Assembly: GCA_035771165.1 (NCBI GenBank)
Contig: JAWNZC010000337.1
Coordinates: 2,521,501 to 2,585,500 of the forward strand
Reading direction: 5' to 3'
Length of the DNA stretch: 64,000 bases
Origin: Paragorgia papillata
Taxonomy: Eukaryota; Cnidaria; Anthozoa; Scleralcyonacea; Coralliidae
Part shown: positions 1 to 11,446 of the stretch, one piece after another
Position numbering within the stretch: the stretch's first letter is position 1
How the letters are laid out: each line of letters starts with the position of its first letter
The notes under the pieces: model-generated
Told to the model about the DNA's origin: nothing
Databases searched by the model: none
What the model saw: the letters and a program-made list of their open reading frames with translations, nothing else
Made by a program: the position numbers and the translations under genes

Positions 1-215
1 GAAGAAGAAGAAGAAGAAGAAGAAGAAGAAGAAGAAGAAGAAGAAGAAGAAGAAGAAGAAGAAGAAGAAGAAGATAAAGAAGAAGAAGAAGAAGAAGAAG
101 AAGAAGAAGAAGAAGATAAAGAAGAAGAAGAAGAAGAAGAAGAAGAAGAAGAAGAAGAAGAAGAAGAAGAAGAAGAAGAAGAAGAAGAAGAAGAAGAAGA
201 AGAAGAAGAAGAAGA
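1..215 (+). repeat. (GAA)n microsatellite
   Basis: Pure GAA except two GATAAA interruptions; continues off the left edge. Confidence 0.95.
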
Positions 216-834
216 ATTATTAGCATGTACAATGCTAGAATTATGTTGACACATAAATAAAGTTTCTATCTTCTATCTACCTATCTTTCTATCCACAAGA
301 AAAATAGAAAAGCAAATTACAAGAATTTTCTTTAACATAAGTATATATAAATTGATATGGTATTGGTTGCCTAAAATAACTAAGAAGCTAATCGAGTTAG
401 GCAACCATTAGCCTAAAGTTTTTTAACAATTTTTAGAGACATTTTTCTTATTTAAAAAGAGGTTATGAAGAAGTAATGCACACCAAAGATAGCTCCACCA
501 TGTATGCTCAAAAACGTGGGCACACACAATAGAACTATCACTAACAGTTTGACTAGAATAGTTACAACATGTATGAGAAAATTATTAATTGATCACTGAT
601 TTTTGATTGACCAACAAAAATTGATCAATCAGTCAACCAGATTATTATTTACAAATCAACCTATTATAAAATAATAAAAAACAAAGCTGTTTGTTCATCA
701 GGTGAAGTTCGATTGCTTGGATGTTTCCAAATTTGGAGACATTTGATAATTGATCTTTTTTGCATACTTTGTTCTTTGATAGTACTGTGTATATGTTATC
801 TATTTAAAATTTTCATAATATCTGTAATTAAATA

Positions 835-911
835 CAGGTCCTTCATGAATACCAGCTATATAGCTGATGAGGCCAACCTGTTTAAATAAAGTTATCCTAT
901 CCTATCCTATC
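835..911 (+). mobile_element. Retroposon 3' tail with (TATCC)n
   Basis: GGCCAACCTGTTTAAATAAA GTTATCCTATCCTATCC is typical of a LINE or SINE 3' end with a pentamer tail. The 5' limit is not clear; a similar tail (ATAAATAAAGTTTCTATC) occurs at 254-290. Confidence 0.4.
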
Positions 912-1689
912 CAAGAAAAGTTACTTAATAAGAGAATATAATGATGAGACAGTAGTTGATGAGATGTTAGAAGAATTACTTCAAGAAAAGGAAAGAAAAG
1001 AGAAAAAAAATCCACAAACGAATACAGTAAAATAAAGTGTACAGCCACTCGGTTAACGCGTTACATGCCTCAACATTTTTCGGGTTCAAATGACGTCAAA
1101 AATGCCTGCGTAAATATAGATTACTTCATGGTAAATGTTGCGTAAAATTCAGTCGCTCGTTCGTTTTATAATACATCACAACTCGTCAATAAAAATCGTA
1201 CAGAGCATTTACTAATTAAGTAACGAGTGCTGGAGATAACATTAATAGAACGGATAACTGCTGGTCAATGAGAAAGAGAAAGGCTATCCAATGAGAACGC
1301 TTATACGATGTCTTTCCCTTGTGAGAAAAATCGTAACCAATCAGTAAGCCGATACAATACTTTATCTTTAGTGAATAAATATCGAGTATGACAAATGAAA
1401 GCCTCGGATAAATTGACGGCGGGCGAAAGTAAAATTATGGTTTAAAATAATTCAATCACAAGAAAAGACTTCTATCATTTTCTATTATTTAGAAAACATG
1501 CTGCAACGTACCAGATTGTTCAATCAACTGTCCTTGTAACGTCACCACTCGCCATCTTCTACCATCCTATGTGAAAAGAACAAATGAAGAATATTAAGTG
1601 GAGCTTTAGAAAGCTCACAACCTTGACCAACGACGGCATGCAACTTTTGGATATAAGAAAGTGGAAAGGTGTTGAACTGCTGAGATTTT

Positions 1690-1780
1690 TTAGCAACGAA
1701 ATAGTGACGTTTTGAAGTCCTTCATCTGAGTGAAATATGTAATGAAGGGCTCCGATCGAAACGTCAGTATTTCGTTCCAA
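1690..1780. mobile_element. Inverted junction of a Penelope-like unit
   Basis: CGAAATAGTGACGTTTTGAA and CGATCGAAACGTCAGTATTTCG face each other around GTCCTTCATCTGAG/GTAATGAAGGGCTC. The arrangement is the same as the arm junctions in 54518-54899, but sequence is diverged. Limits unclear; it may extend to 1960. Confidence 0.35.
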
Positions 1781-2653
1781 AACATATCGGTACTTTACCA
1801 CCTATATAGGCTTAACTATATCCAAAACAGTATAAACCAACTAGTCGGACAAAATGTTATTTTAAAGTGGCACTATGACGAGAAAATCGTGTATCTAATT
1901 TTGATTTCAGTAAAATATAATTTCCAAATGATGAGTACCAGCTGTTTCAGTTTCTCAAAATATTGACGGCTAAATAAGATTTACAAAATGAGATATATCT
2001 GAAACTAAGAAGTAGAATAATTCAAACTTTGCACAAGAATAGATTTGGGGAAAATACACTCCAACGTTCACGTTATGTTGTTTCCATGGATACCGTTTGC
2101 AAACTGGGGCATTCCATTTGTAAAACAAAAATGTTTATTTTTTCTCCATTAAACAACTTTTACTGCAATACATTGACATGAATATTTGTAGACACACATG
2201 CAGATATTGTATTTCAAATGTTTCAATGATCATATTCTTTGGAAAAAATAAACGGTTTCCGTAGCAACAACATGATGTGCACAGTGGAGTGTTCTTTTAT
2301 GATATATACTTGTGCAAAGTTTGAATTATTTCTTCCTGCTACTTGCATAGATATTAGTCATTTTGTTAATCTCATTTTGCCTGAGTGAGAAAATGACGTC
2401 ACAAGGCACCTAATTTACAAACCTGAATATCTCGAGAAAGAGACAATATATTGAGAAACTGAAAACGCGGGTATTCATCATTTGGAAATTATATTTTACT
2501 GAAATCAAAATTAGATACACGACTTTCTCGTCATAGTGCCACTTTTAGAGGGAATGAACTGACGACAATTGTACATCTATACTGTAGTAACATGTAGTAG
2601 TCTTATGCAATCAGAGAGATTAATGTGATACACCACAGAAGTACATGTCATAA

Positions 2654-2843
2654 GGCTCGTTTACACAGGCGATTTTTGCTGCGATTTTTCCCCTCCTAAC
2701 TGATGCGATCGAATGGATTGACTTACGAATGCATTGGACATTTGCACAAAGCTATAGTAGTTCAACACATTCGTGAGACATCCATTTAATCGCATGTGTC
2801 AGAATGAAAAAAATCGCACCAAAATCGCCTGTGTAAACGGGCC
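2654..2843. mobile_element. MITE, GGCTCGTTTACACAGGCG family, copy 1
   Basis: TIR GGCTCGTTTACACAGGCGAT with GCGATTTTT, complement at the right end. It lies only 10 bp beyond the donor of SMC4 exon r. Second copy at 58943-59122. Confidence 0.7.
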
Positions 2844-2853
2844 TATACAGTAC

Positions 2854-2986
2854 CTTGTCTGAAATCCGAGTTGCTTGCTCTAGATCTTTACCCACTAGTG
2901 TATCTCGCAGAGCATAGTAAAATGCTGTCTTTACTTTCTCATCCTTAACTTTTACTAAATCAAATAATCTGGGCACATTTTCTGGC
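2854..2986 (-). CDS. SMC4: SMC4 exon r: hinge, PRLFDLVKVKDE
   Basis: 133 nt: one base, then 44 codons (PENVPRLFDLVKVKDEK, VKTAFYYALRDTLVGKDL, EQATRISDK). This hinge segment is almost invariant in SMC4. Donor AAG/GTACTG. The next exon, expected to encode the DRRWRVVTLQG segment, is not found in 1-2853 and should lie off the left edge. Confidence 0.96.
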
Positions 2987-3221
2987 CTACAAAAAGGAAA
3001 AAAGAATGCAATGGTTCACAACTTTCAGCTCATAATAAAACTCCAGAAATAGTTTTCCCAATGTTAATTAAGTATTTATTAGAAAATAAAACTAATGCAA
3101 AAAGAAATAAATCATACATTCCTAAAAACTCAAGATCTAAGAAAATAATAAGACGAGACTATTAAAAACGTAATATTTTGATTTTAACACAAAATCATCA
3201 TCAGAGAAAGTTTTTAATAAA

Positions 3222-3738
3222 GACTTATTAACCGAGTGCGAGGTCTGTACGGGAAAGTATTTCCCTGAGGTTTTCGTACAGACCGAGCGACGAAGGAGCG
3301 AGGTTAGTGCGATAAAACCGAAGGCAAATACTGTCCCGTACAGCCCGAGCAAACGAGGTTAATAAGGAATTTATTATATGGCTATTGGTTCATTTTATTT
3401 TTAATTCAAGCGTTGTTTTCGACTTCGGAGTATGGTGTTTACCTTACCTGTTAAGTTTTTCGTGTCGCTACTTGGCCTTCTTGTTTACACCAGTTCGGCC
3501 TTTATTTGTCGTGTTTTTAGATAAACAGCTTTAAAGAAAACCAGCAGTAATGTTCCAGCACATTTTATTGTCGAGAATATATATTTGAATAAAGATACCC
3601 AGTTCTATTTTATTTGTATTCAAATTCAGAAATTCTCCCGCCAAAACTTACAGGGCCGAGAAAAAAGCGGTCGGTCAATATCGTAAAATCCCGACCGCTC
3701 AGGAACCAATCAGCAAAACAAACCCAGCCATATAATAA
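3222..3738. mobile_element. TTATTAACCGAG hairpin family, copy 1
   Basis: Starts GACTTATTAACCGAGTGCGA, has an internal hairpin built from GTCTGTACGGGAAAGTATTT arms, and ends GGAACCAATCAGC...AACCCAGCCATATAATAAA. Same orientation and more than 85 percent alike by eye with 8609-9140. Confidence 0.6.
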
Positions 3739-3960
3739 AAGTGTTTTATTGTAAATACTGTATCAAACATAAAGCCTAAGGCATGACATTTTTTTTTCTC
3801 TCAATGAGCATTACGCCATCCTGTTAAATTCAACCCGCCGACGGTCAAAGCACCCAGCGGAATCAGTTACTAGGATGGCGGAGATTGACACGCGCGAGAA
3901 CATAAACCTCAAGGTGGCGACGCGAGTCGAACTTCTGGTGTATCCAGAGGAGGTTGGACA

Positions 3961-4735
3961 CATGGAGATCATAATATAAGTACTAGAGGGGACAGTGGGG
4001 CCAAAAATGCGAGGAATATTGACGGCCGCCATTAGAGGGGAAAAACGGGCTAAAATTCATCTAAAACAAGCATTTTACTAAATTTTTATCACGATTTTTA
4101 AGAAAATAAAACTTTGAGTTTTCGGTCTTATTACTATTATAAATTATTACCTTAGATCTGTTGAATTTTTCCACTCCTTGGATATAAATTGTGGCCGCCA
4201 TTTTGAAGTACCCGGCCGCGCGTATTGGCAAGTCTCATAGAACACCGCTGCCAAACGTTTTGCGCATGCGCGACGTCCGAGCTCGCACCCCCAAAAAAGA
4301 GCGGGAAAACACTGAAATATTTGGACTGGTCCGAGAGTCCGACACAAAAGTTAAAATTATAAGCATACTACCAAAAAGATAAGGTAGGTAATTATGTGCA
4401 TGGCTTCTTTGTCAATATTGTAACATATTATGAATTTACCCCTTCGTAATTTTCTTTACCCTTTTTTTAAAACACAAATGAATAGTCGAGTCTTACTTAG
4501 TCTTCCCTGTCTGGTTGTTGTTGCCACGGCTAGTTCTCACTTTTCTTGCAATGTTTACTCCAGCAAATTCACGCATGCGCAAACGTTTGGCAGCGGTGTT
4601 GTCTCATAGGCAAGAATTCAGAGGGCCTGGATACTAGCTTTCCCCCTCTAATGGCGGCGCCCTATTTTCCTGGCATATTTGACTGGACTCAGCATAGGAA
4701 CGCCCCCTCTAGTACTTATATTATAATCTCTATGG
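3961..4735. mobile_element. Outer TIR element around 4241-4600
   Basis: CATGGAGATCATAATATAAG then TACTAGAGGGG at left, with its near-complement CCCCTCTAGTACTTATATTA ending near 4735. Second inner arm pair CGCCATTAGAGGGG / CCCCTCTAATGGCGGCG. Confidence 0.55.
4241..4600. mobile_element. AACACCGCTGCC family element, 9-bp TSD, copy 1
   Basis: TIR AACACCGCTGCCAAACG at 4241 and complement ending 4600; GTCTCATAG is duplicated on both sides. The interior is about 80 percent similar by eye to the inverted copy at 51304-51631. It lies within the larger element 3961-4735. Confidence 0.72.
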
Positions 4736-4852
4736 TTAGACAGCTCTCGCAAAGCATCATGGGAGATAATGGGTTTTTTTTTCGGAAAATGCGCTCAAAT
4801 TGTATTGTTGTTTGGTTGTCGTGGAGACAACAGAAGAGAAAACCCAACATTT

Positions 4853-5400
4853 AAAGGTGCTGTCCAGTCCGTTCTGCGCATGTACGAAACTAATGTTACC
4901 ATTTCCATTTACAAAAATATATACTGATACCTTACTCAAGATTGTACGCTTTTCTTGCTTCCTCTTCATTACTTGTACCCGAAACAAAACATTTTCAGTA
5001 GAAATAGAAGAAATGCGTATCCTCGCCGAATCGCTTAACTTTCTGCCATGTTGCTCCTAAAGCCCTAATCAAACGAGAACGCAAGTCATCGCAAGTTGGC
5101 TGTCACGCTATCTCAGCCAGCCGCTCTGAATAGTTTCCCGAAAATATCATGTACCGTGACAAAGTTAAAACTTGTTTAAAACACTCATGAAACCTTTATT
5201 TTGTTAATTTGGGTGTTTGAACGACCTCCACAGAAATTTCTGACTGCCAACTTGCGATGACTTGCGTTCTCGTTTGATTAGGGCTTAATGGTTTACACTG
5301 CGGTAAGTACTTCATGTAATTTATCTACGAATGTCATGTTTTGAAGGTGCTCAAAACAAAGATGGCGGATCATACGCAGAACGGACTGGACAGCACCTTT
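4853..5400. mobile_element. AAAGGTGCTGTCC element with nested MITE
   Basis: TIR AAAGGTGCTGTCCAGTCCG... at left and complement ending 5400, about 30 bp long with TTA/TAA flanks. It contains the complete MITE 5061-5285. Confidence 0.65.
5061..5285. mobile_element. MITE with perfect 40-bp TIR
   Basis: AGCCCTAATCAAACGAGAAC... (5061-5100) pairs perfectly with 5246-5285. Flanked by TAA on each side, the 3-bp target of PIF/Harbinger elements. The perfect TIR implies recent activity. Confidence 0.75.
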
Positions 5401-5560
5401 AAGATATATTTTGCTATGATAAGAGCTCCGTTTGCGTTGTGTATCTGATATTATTCTCTGTGGTGTATCTACTAATCTGCAGTCAAGCGATCAGCGAACA
5501 AAGATATCCGATAAATTGCAGTCTACGCGAGCTAATTCAAAATTAAATAGTATGACTTAC

Positions 5561-5601
5561 GTCTTGATGGTACTTGTGGCATTCTTCCTCCAGTTCTCCA
5601 C
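5561..5601 (-). CDS. SMC4: SMC4 exon q: hinge
   Basis: 41 nt: 13 codons (VENWRKNATSTIK) plus two bases that make Thr with the next exon. Acceptor TTTTACCTAG, donor AC/GTAAGT. It bridges the LDK of the previous exon and the TPEN...PRLFDLV of the next, as in SMC4. Confidence 0.88.
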
Positions 5602-6671
5602 CTAGGTAAAAAATACGGTTATCGCAACTTATCGAGAATAAAATCGTAGATTCACTTATGCCCACATGCAAATTAGTTTCCTATTCAATTGGGGCCCTAT
5701 GCAAATTACATCGTGTCTATTAAAACATAACGTGGAAGATAACATAGGCTGGGTCTGTTATGAAAGGCTGACTCACTCAGCAGGGTTCTGCCCACGGTGG
5801 GCGGCGCCGGGCGGCGGCGCCCGGCACTCACGCCAAAACGGACCCTTCCGCCCGGCACTCGAAATATGCAATAAGAAAACCCCATGTGTTGTATTTTTTA
5901 TATATCTTTTAATTAATATACATCGTTTTGTATTTTTTTATCCTTGGTTAATTTTTTTTATTATTTAAACAATATTATTTGGTGAAATTCAGCACCACAA
6001 CGCACACAATATTAGCTACCAGACTTGTGATTCGGTGAAATACGATATTCCTTCAAAGCCAGATTGGATTGTCTGATACTTGAGTAAGGCGCTAATCACT
6101 TCGCACTTTGTTTATTAATGCCTGTAAGATGATACACCGGCGTTGGTAGTCGTAGAACATACGCAGGAAACCTAGCCCTAGCTTTACGTAGATAATTCGT
6201 CATGCTGTATATTCTAGCATGTGTATAAATATATAATAAATAAGTACTTAATACTTAATAGTAATATTTATTATTGTGAGACACATGATGTAAAGGATTA
6301 TGAATTTCACTTGCTCACATTTGGAAAATATCATTTTCAGATTACTAATTTTCACATATTCTCGGGGGGGGGGGGGGGTGTTGAGCCTCCGGGCCTGTAG
6401 GTACCCTGCACTCACATGCTCCTGGGCAGATCAACCCTGTTTTTCATGTTTTGAATACATTATTTTTACACACTACTTTTGGGATTATGGACAAGGATTA
6501 ACGATAAGCAAATTTTATCCTTATAAAATACCTAAATATTAAAAAGTTTCGGAAATCAGAAACGTTAAGTTCGAAATATGAAACTGGCCTGCACGAGAGC
6601 ACTCGCTAAAAAGAAGTTTTAGAGAAAAACAGTTTTATGTTTCAGTTAGGTTCTTTCACTATTATCCATAC
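5602..6671 (-). other. SMC4 intron, mostly featureless
   Basis: Contains a GC-rich patch (5790-5855) and a poly-G tract (6364-6378). The 100-codon and 80-codon ORFs crossing it have no support. Confidence 0.6.
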
Positions 6672-6833
6672 CTTATCTAAGGCAATAAATGTTGCACAAC
6701 CAATGTTATTGTGTTTCAAAAAGTTAACACATTTTTGTGCGGTATCCATGGTGTCGCAAACAATGTTATCCAATGGTCCGCATGCTGTACTTATGGCTAC
6801 GTCATACTTATCATCAATAGCTCCCAGATCACC
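6672..6833 (-). CDS. SMC4: SMC4 exon p: hinge core
   Basis: 54 codons, phase 0 at both ends: GDLGAIDDKYDVAISTACG, PLDNIVCDTMDTAQKCVNF, LKHNNIGCATFIALDK. This is the hinge core with the D.KYDVAIS and NIG.ATFI.LDK motifs of SMC4. The usual C.HALDYIVVD of other animals is here CGPLDNIVCD, a normal degree of divergence. Confidence 0.96.
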
Positions 6834-7004
6834 CTAAAACAATCAGAAAACACTTTTGAAGTTCAAAACGTTCAGAAAGGTGTAGAAAAAAGAGAAATAC
6901 AAAAATAGAGAGAAAGTAGATAGATTATATAATATCAATAACACGTATTAAAGCGAGGCAGAACCGAGATATCTAACGTTTCTTAAAAATACTGATTCTT
7001 GCAA

Positions 7005-7560
7005 TTAAAGTGCCCATGACACGAAAATTAAGTTTGCCTTATTTGAAAGAACATTTAAAATGATAGAGTAACATCTTTTGCCGTTTTACGTTTCCTTGCT
7101 TCGTTTTTGAGATATTTCAATTTGCACGATCGGAAATCGCATAGAAAATCGGCCACTTTCATGGGGCAGTTCGCTGTCCACGTGCGTGCTAGCTCAAGTG
7201 AGTTGTCGGCCGTGTATTGATGACGTTTACGCGCAAGATATTCGTTCTATGCATGCGTAGCTAGTATGGGTCAGCCCGCGAGCCTCGACAGCCGCCATTT
7301 CCGATCGTGTTTGATATGGAAATGTCACATGGTGTGACGTACACGTGCATATAATGACTAACCGGAGAAGGTTATATATCTTTGTTGTTATTATCACACA
7401 AAAACACTAGAAATTCCACATGTTTCGTGTTGTGGGAAATACACATGCACATGCTTCATTCGAATTAAATTTGGTTTTATAATAGCAAAGATATATAAGC
7501 TTCTCCGATAAGTCATTATGCACATGTACGTCACACCATGTGACATTTACATATCAATCT
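7005..7560. mobile_element. AAAGTGCC palindromic family, truncated copy
   Basis: Left end ATTAAAGTGCCCATGACACG then GAAAATTAAGTTTGCC and the block TTTCCTTGCTTCGTTTTTGA; inner arms GTCACATGGTGTGACGTACA pair across 7400-7500. The right terminus is missing. Confidence 0.55.
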
Positions 7561-8608
7561 GGTGAGTATTCTTTACTCAGCGATTGTCACACCCAGTGCT
7601 GGAAAATGTCCGGCAGCGCCGTTGCCAGGAAATTTTTTGTAAAAGTTGTTCGCAGGAAATTTTTTGTATCTTGCAGGAAATATTTGTCAGTTTTTTTAAT
7701 CCAAGTCAAAGTTTAAAGATAAATTTCCTATTCTTCAAAAAATCGAAAAGCACACAATCACACAATTTTGATGGGCATCACGCACTTTTGATCGAATATC
7801 AAGTTTCATATTCGATAGCGGCGATTTGTAAACAATTCGAAAGTGTTTTGAAGGTTTATTACATGACCTTAACCTGTCTTAGTTTCGTATATCCTTGCGC
7901 AAATGACGCAACGATTTGTTCTAGAAAACAATGAAATATTTATCATTTCAGTATAGTGTTGCTGTTGCAGGCTGCAGCTGTCATTGTGCATTTGCAAGAA
8001 TGCAAGCTGCTTTTATCTTATTCAACTGTTTCAGCATTTCGATTTTTGACGCTAGTACTTGTATTACGTAGTATTCAATTGAAAAAGTTCGCTATTTCAA
8101 AGTATGTACCACATTCAGATAAATTATGGTTTTGAGATACAAACTTGCAAGTCTGGTGGTATCACAACTTATAAAATTGAAAAATTCTATCAGGCAGGAA
8201 ATCGTTAATTTAGTTTAGCAGGAAATATTTATTTTTGGATTTTGCTGCCAGGAAGAAAAATGCTTTATCTAGGACTGGTCACACCCACACCAGAACAAAA
8301 GGAAGAACAGGAAGAAAAACAAAAAAGAGGGCAGATGCCTAAACCTTCCTGTCTTCACGTTACTGATTTGTCAATTCAATCGGAAATCGAAATGAGTAAT
8401 GTTGATGCAGCGCTTTGGACAACAATTTTCGTTGGTTTATTTTCGCCGGTGATAAATGTCGAAATCATAAGAAACAAACTAATAGAGAATCTTCTGAAGC
8501 AATAACATGCACATTCAAAGTGGCTGACAGCGCAAATTAAGGGATTGCCACAGTTTAAGTTTGTTTCAGTGAACTATAGATGGCGTATAGTATAGTCCCT
8601 ATAATAAG
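7561..8608 (-). other. SMC4 intron segment, unclassified
   Basis: Holds repeated GCAGGAAATTTTTTGTA-like blocks (7627-7690, 8190-8255) suggesting an old TIR element of about 640 bp (TGGAAAATGTCCGGCAGCG..). ORFs of 116 and 87 codons here are unrecognised and probably not genes. Confidence 0.4.
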
Positions 8609-9140
8609 GACTTATTAACCGAGTGCGAGGTCTGTACGGGAAAGTATTTGCCCGAGGTTTTCGTACAGACCGAGCGACGAAGGAGCGAGGTTTGTGCGAT
8701 AAAACCGAGGGCAAATACTTTCCCGTACAGACCGAGCAAACGAGGTTAATAAGGAATTTATTATATGGCTATTGGTTCATTCTATTTTTAAGTTTCGAGC
8801 GTACCTGTTAAGTTTTTCGTGTCGCTACTTGGCCTTCTTGTTTACACCAGTTCGGTCTTTATTTGTCGTGTTTTTAGATAAACGGCTTTAAAGAAAACCA
8901 GCAGCAATGTTCTAGCACATTTTATTGTTCAGAATATTTGAATAAAGATAACCAGTTCTCTTTTATTTGTATTCAAACCAACTCAGAAATGTTCTCGCCA
9001 AAACTTGCAGGGCCGAGAAAAAAGCGTATTGACCTGGACACAGACCGGAGGTCAATATCGTAAAATCCCGACCTCTCAGGAACCAATCAGCGTGCGTCGT
9101 TTTGCGTACGGACCAGAAATCAAACCCAGCCATATAATAA
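8609..9140. mobile_element. TTATTAACCGAG hairpin family, copy 2
   Basis: Second full copy of the element at 3222-3738, 5.4 kb away and also inside SMC4. The block 42026-43140 has the same architecture with diverged sequence. Confidence 0.6.
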
Positions 9141-9208
9141 ATGCAGTATACTAATCACTTCACGTTATTTAGTTCTGTAATGTCTTCCTTTAGACAGTAA
9201 CCACTTAC

Positions 9209-9278
9209 CAATCTTCCGTAAATGCCTTTTATCTTTCCAGACTGCTTTTCTTTTAACAAAGATTCCAGAACTTTACCT
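9209..9278 (-). CDS. SMC4: SMC4 exon o: start of hinge
   Basis: 70 nt: one base completing Arg, then 23 codons (GKVLESLLKEKQSGK, IKGIYGRL). RGKVL...SG.I.GIYGRLGDLG is the conserved entry of SMC hinge domains, the dimerisation site with SMC2. Confidence 0.95.
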
Positions 9279-9570
9279 CTAAAAAAAGCAGTTAGAATTA
9301 TTTAAGAAGAATCACTATTGTTTTGTACTAGAATATTTTTTGCAACTACAGTATACAGTACACTTAAAAGCCACGTGCAAATAAACTCTGCATGGTGTAG
9401 TATTGGATTACTTTTAGTATTGGATGTGAGAATATGTCTATATAGTATATGTAAAATATTGCAACAATGTGACCACATGTAGGAACAAAGGTTGAACAAA
9501 GTCGTCCACTTCATCTCGTCGTCTCATTTATAATTTTCACTTTGCGTTACAAATAATCTTCATTCATTCC

Positions 9571-9897
9571 TAGCAACCGTGGTGAACTATGGCGACCGTG
9601 GTGAGCTATGGCAACCGTGGTGAGTTATGGCAACCGTGGTGAGCTATGGCAACCGTGGTGAGTTATGGCAACCGTGGTGAGTTATGGCAACCGTGGTGAG
9701 TTATGGCAACCGTGGTGAGTTATGGCAACCGTGGTGAGCTATGGCAACCGTGGTGAGTTATGACAACCGTGGTGAGCTATGGCAACCGTGGTGAGCTATG
9801 GCAACCGTGGTGAGTTATGACAACCGTGGTGAGCTATGGCAACCGTGGTGAGCTATGGCAACCGTGGTGAGTTATGACAACCGTGGTGAGCTATGGT
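9571..9897 (+). repeat. 19-bp minisatellite, about 17 copies
   Basis: Unit CAACCGTGGTGAGCTATGG with a regular TTATG/CTATG alternation. It ends about 20 bp from the donor of SMC4 exon n. Confidence 0.92.
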
Positions 9898-9915
9898 GCT
9901 AAAAACAAATGTTAC

Positions 9916-9977
9916 CTAGTACTGACAGCTTGTAGAGAGATTCTAGTTTCTTCAGCTTTCGTTCGTGAGATCCGTAA
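9916..9977 (-). CDS. SMC4: SMC4 exon n: arm-hinge transition
   Basis: 62 nt: 20 codons (LRISRTKAEETRISLQAVST) plus two bases. Acceptor TTTCTAG, donor CTAG/GTAAC. It leads into the RGKVL that starts the hinge. The 19-bp minisatellite ends about 20 bp from the donor. Confidence 0.88.
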
Positions 9978-10070
9978 CTAGAAAAATAAAGAACATATAG
10001 AAAAGAAAAGAAAAAATACCAATATTTTCCTAGACTTCACCAGGTTTTTTATGGTAACAAAGTACGTACT

Positions 10071-10290
10071 CTTAGGCTACGTCCACACGTATCTGGATTT
10101 TTTTTGAAAAAGCAACTTTTTTGTTACGGATTGGCCTTCCGTCCATACGTAAACGATGAAGCGGTTATCAAAAACGGAACTTTTCGAAGACGCCGTTTTC
10201 CTGTTCTCGTGTGGACGCGGATTTTTTGAAAAGGGATAAAAAAAGTTGCGTTTTCAGAAAAATCCGGATACGTGCGGACGTTTCCTTAGG
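10071..10290. mobile_element. MITE, CTTAGGCTACGTCCACACG ends
   Basis: CTTAGGCTACGTCCACACGT and complement ending CCTTAG; inner arms carry GAAAAGCAACTTTTTT/AAAAAGTTGCGTTTTC. Confidence 0.6.
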
Positions 10291-10469
10291 TTAATCTGTC
10301 AGAAATGTCGCCTATGCGTAGTTGTACTGGTTAATTTGGATTAGGCTATATTTTTTCTTTTTCTCTCTCTATGTATTAAGTGTTTAATATCTAGTAGGGA
10401 ATTATATGTCCTATTAAAACACGGTCAAGTCGGTTTTCTTTGTTTTTTGGCGGGATTTATATCCCATAA

Positions 10470-11100
10470 ATCCCGCATTATAAATTCATAGGGATTATAT
10501 GTATAAGCCCCGGGCTTATATATATATAATCCCTATGAATTTATAATTGCCCAATTCATAGGGTGCCTGCTACAACTATCTCGTATGGTAACGCCGGTAG
10601 CGCCCACATACGAGAAGGAGAGCAACTCCACGTAGTTTACGAGAGGAAGGCAAACCAATGAAAATCAGCAAAATCTGTTGGTTGAGTCAGCACTTTATTA
10701 CACTGAACGTTGAGCATAAAATGTGGTATTGATACTGCATCAATACGCATGCCCAATGCTGTAATGATAGATCTGGTGCTAATTATTCATACTAATTATT
10801 CAAACAAGCTTGTAGAAGTCTGTGTATGTGTTCAATGAACCTTTACGTACTTCTCAAGTTGTTTAATAAACTATTATTCAAAGGTTGCTTTGGAGTCTTA
10901 TTATTTCATAAAATCCCGTTAACATTTGACATAACAATGTCCTTCGACACTCGGTAAATGCTATTTTTTAGAAAACCTTCTTCAATCGTGTTTTAAGTCG
11001 GATAAATACCTCGAACGTCGGCTTTAAGCCAGATAAATCCCTTGGGCCTTCGGCCCTCGGGATCTATCTGGCTTAAAGCCTCCGTTCTCGGTATTTATCC
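10470..11100. repeat. Hairpin-rich intronic block
   Basis: Two strong hairpins: TATAAATTCATAGGGATTAT around 10480-10545, and CCAGATAAATCCC..CGGGATCTATCTGG around 10990-11095. The second recalls the block at 18020-18205 (TCGGTTTTCTTTGTT, GGATTTATATC). Otherwise nothing recognised. Confidence 0.45.
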
Positions 11101-11142
11101 TATACTTGTATTGTATACCTCCAAGCAAATCTTAAAATATAT

Positions 11143-11300
<158 letters not shown>

Positions 11301-11337
11301 ATAAGTAAATAATTATTTGCAAGAAAATCATCCATAC

Positions 11338-11446
11338 CTCGTTACAAAGTTTCTCTTCCTCGATCACTGTTTTCTCTAAATCGACTTTAGCTTGTTGAAG
11401 TTCTTTTTTATTATTAGGTAGTTCGTCTTTAATTGTTACAATTTCC
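11338..11446 (-). CDS. SMC4: SMC4 exon m: coiled coil before the hinge
   Basis: 109 nt: one base completing Arg, then 36 codons (EIVTIKDELPNNKKELQQ, AKVDLEKTVIEEEKLCNE). The I.D.LP motif marks the end of the N-terminal arm in SMC4. Donor GAG/GTATGG; an (AAAT)n microsatellite begins about 40 bp beyond it. Confidence 0.92.

Larger units (their letters stand above)
1..2853 (-). other. Intron beyond SMC4 exon r
   Basis: Besides the repeats listed, I see no exon. 216-830 and 912-1690 hold no recognisable feature. 1970-2580 contains inverted blocks (AAATGAGATATATCTGAAAC.. and its relatives) matching 1850-1950, again transposon-like. Confidence 0.6.

Noticed and set aside
864..880. CTGATGAGGCC as a hammerhead core
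   Set aside because: No GAAA box or stems follow; it is part of a retroposon tail.
1559..1801. 80-codon minus ORF
   Set aside because: Covers the inverted junction of a Penelope-like unit; no RT motif is present.
9571..9897. CRISPR array
   Set aside because: Direct tandem repeats without spacers, in a eukaryotic intron.
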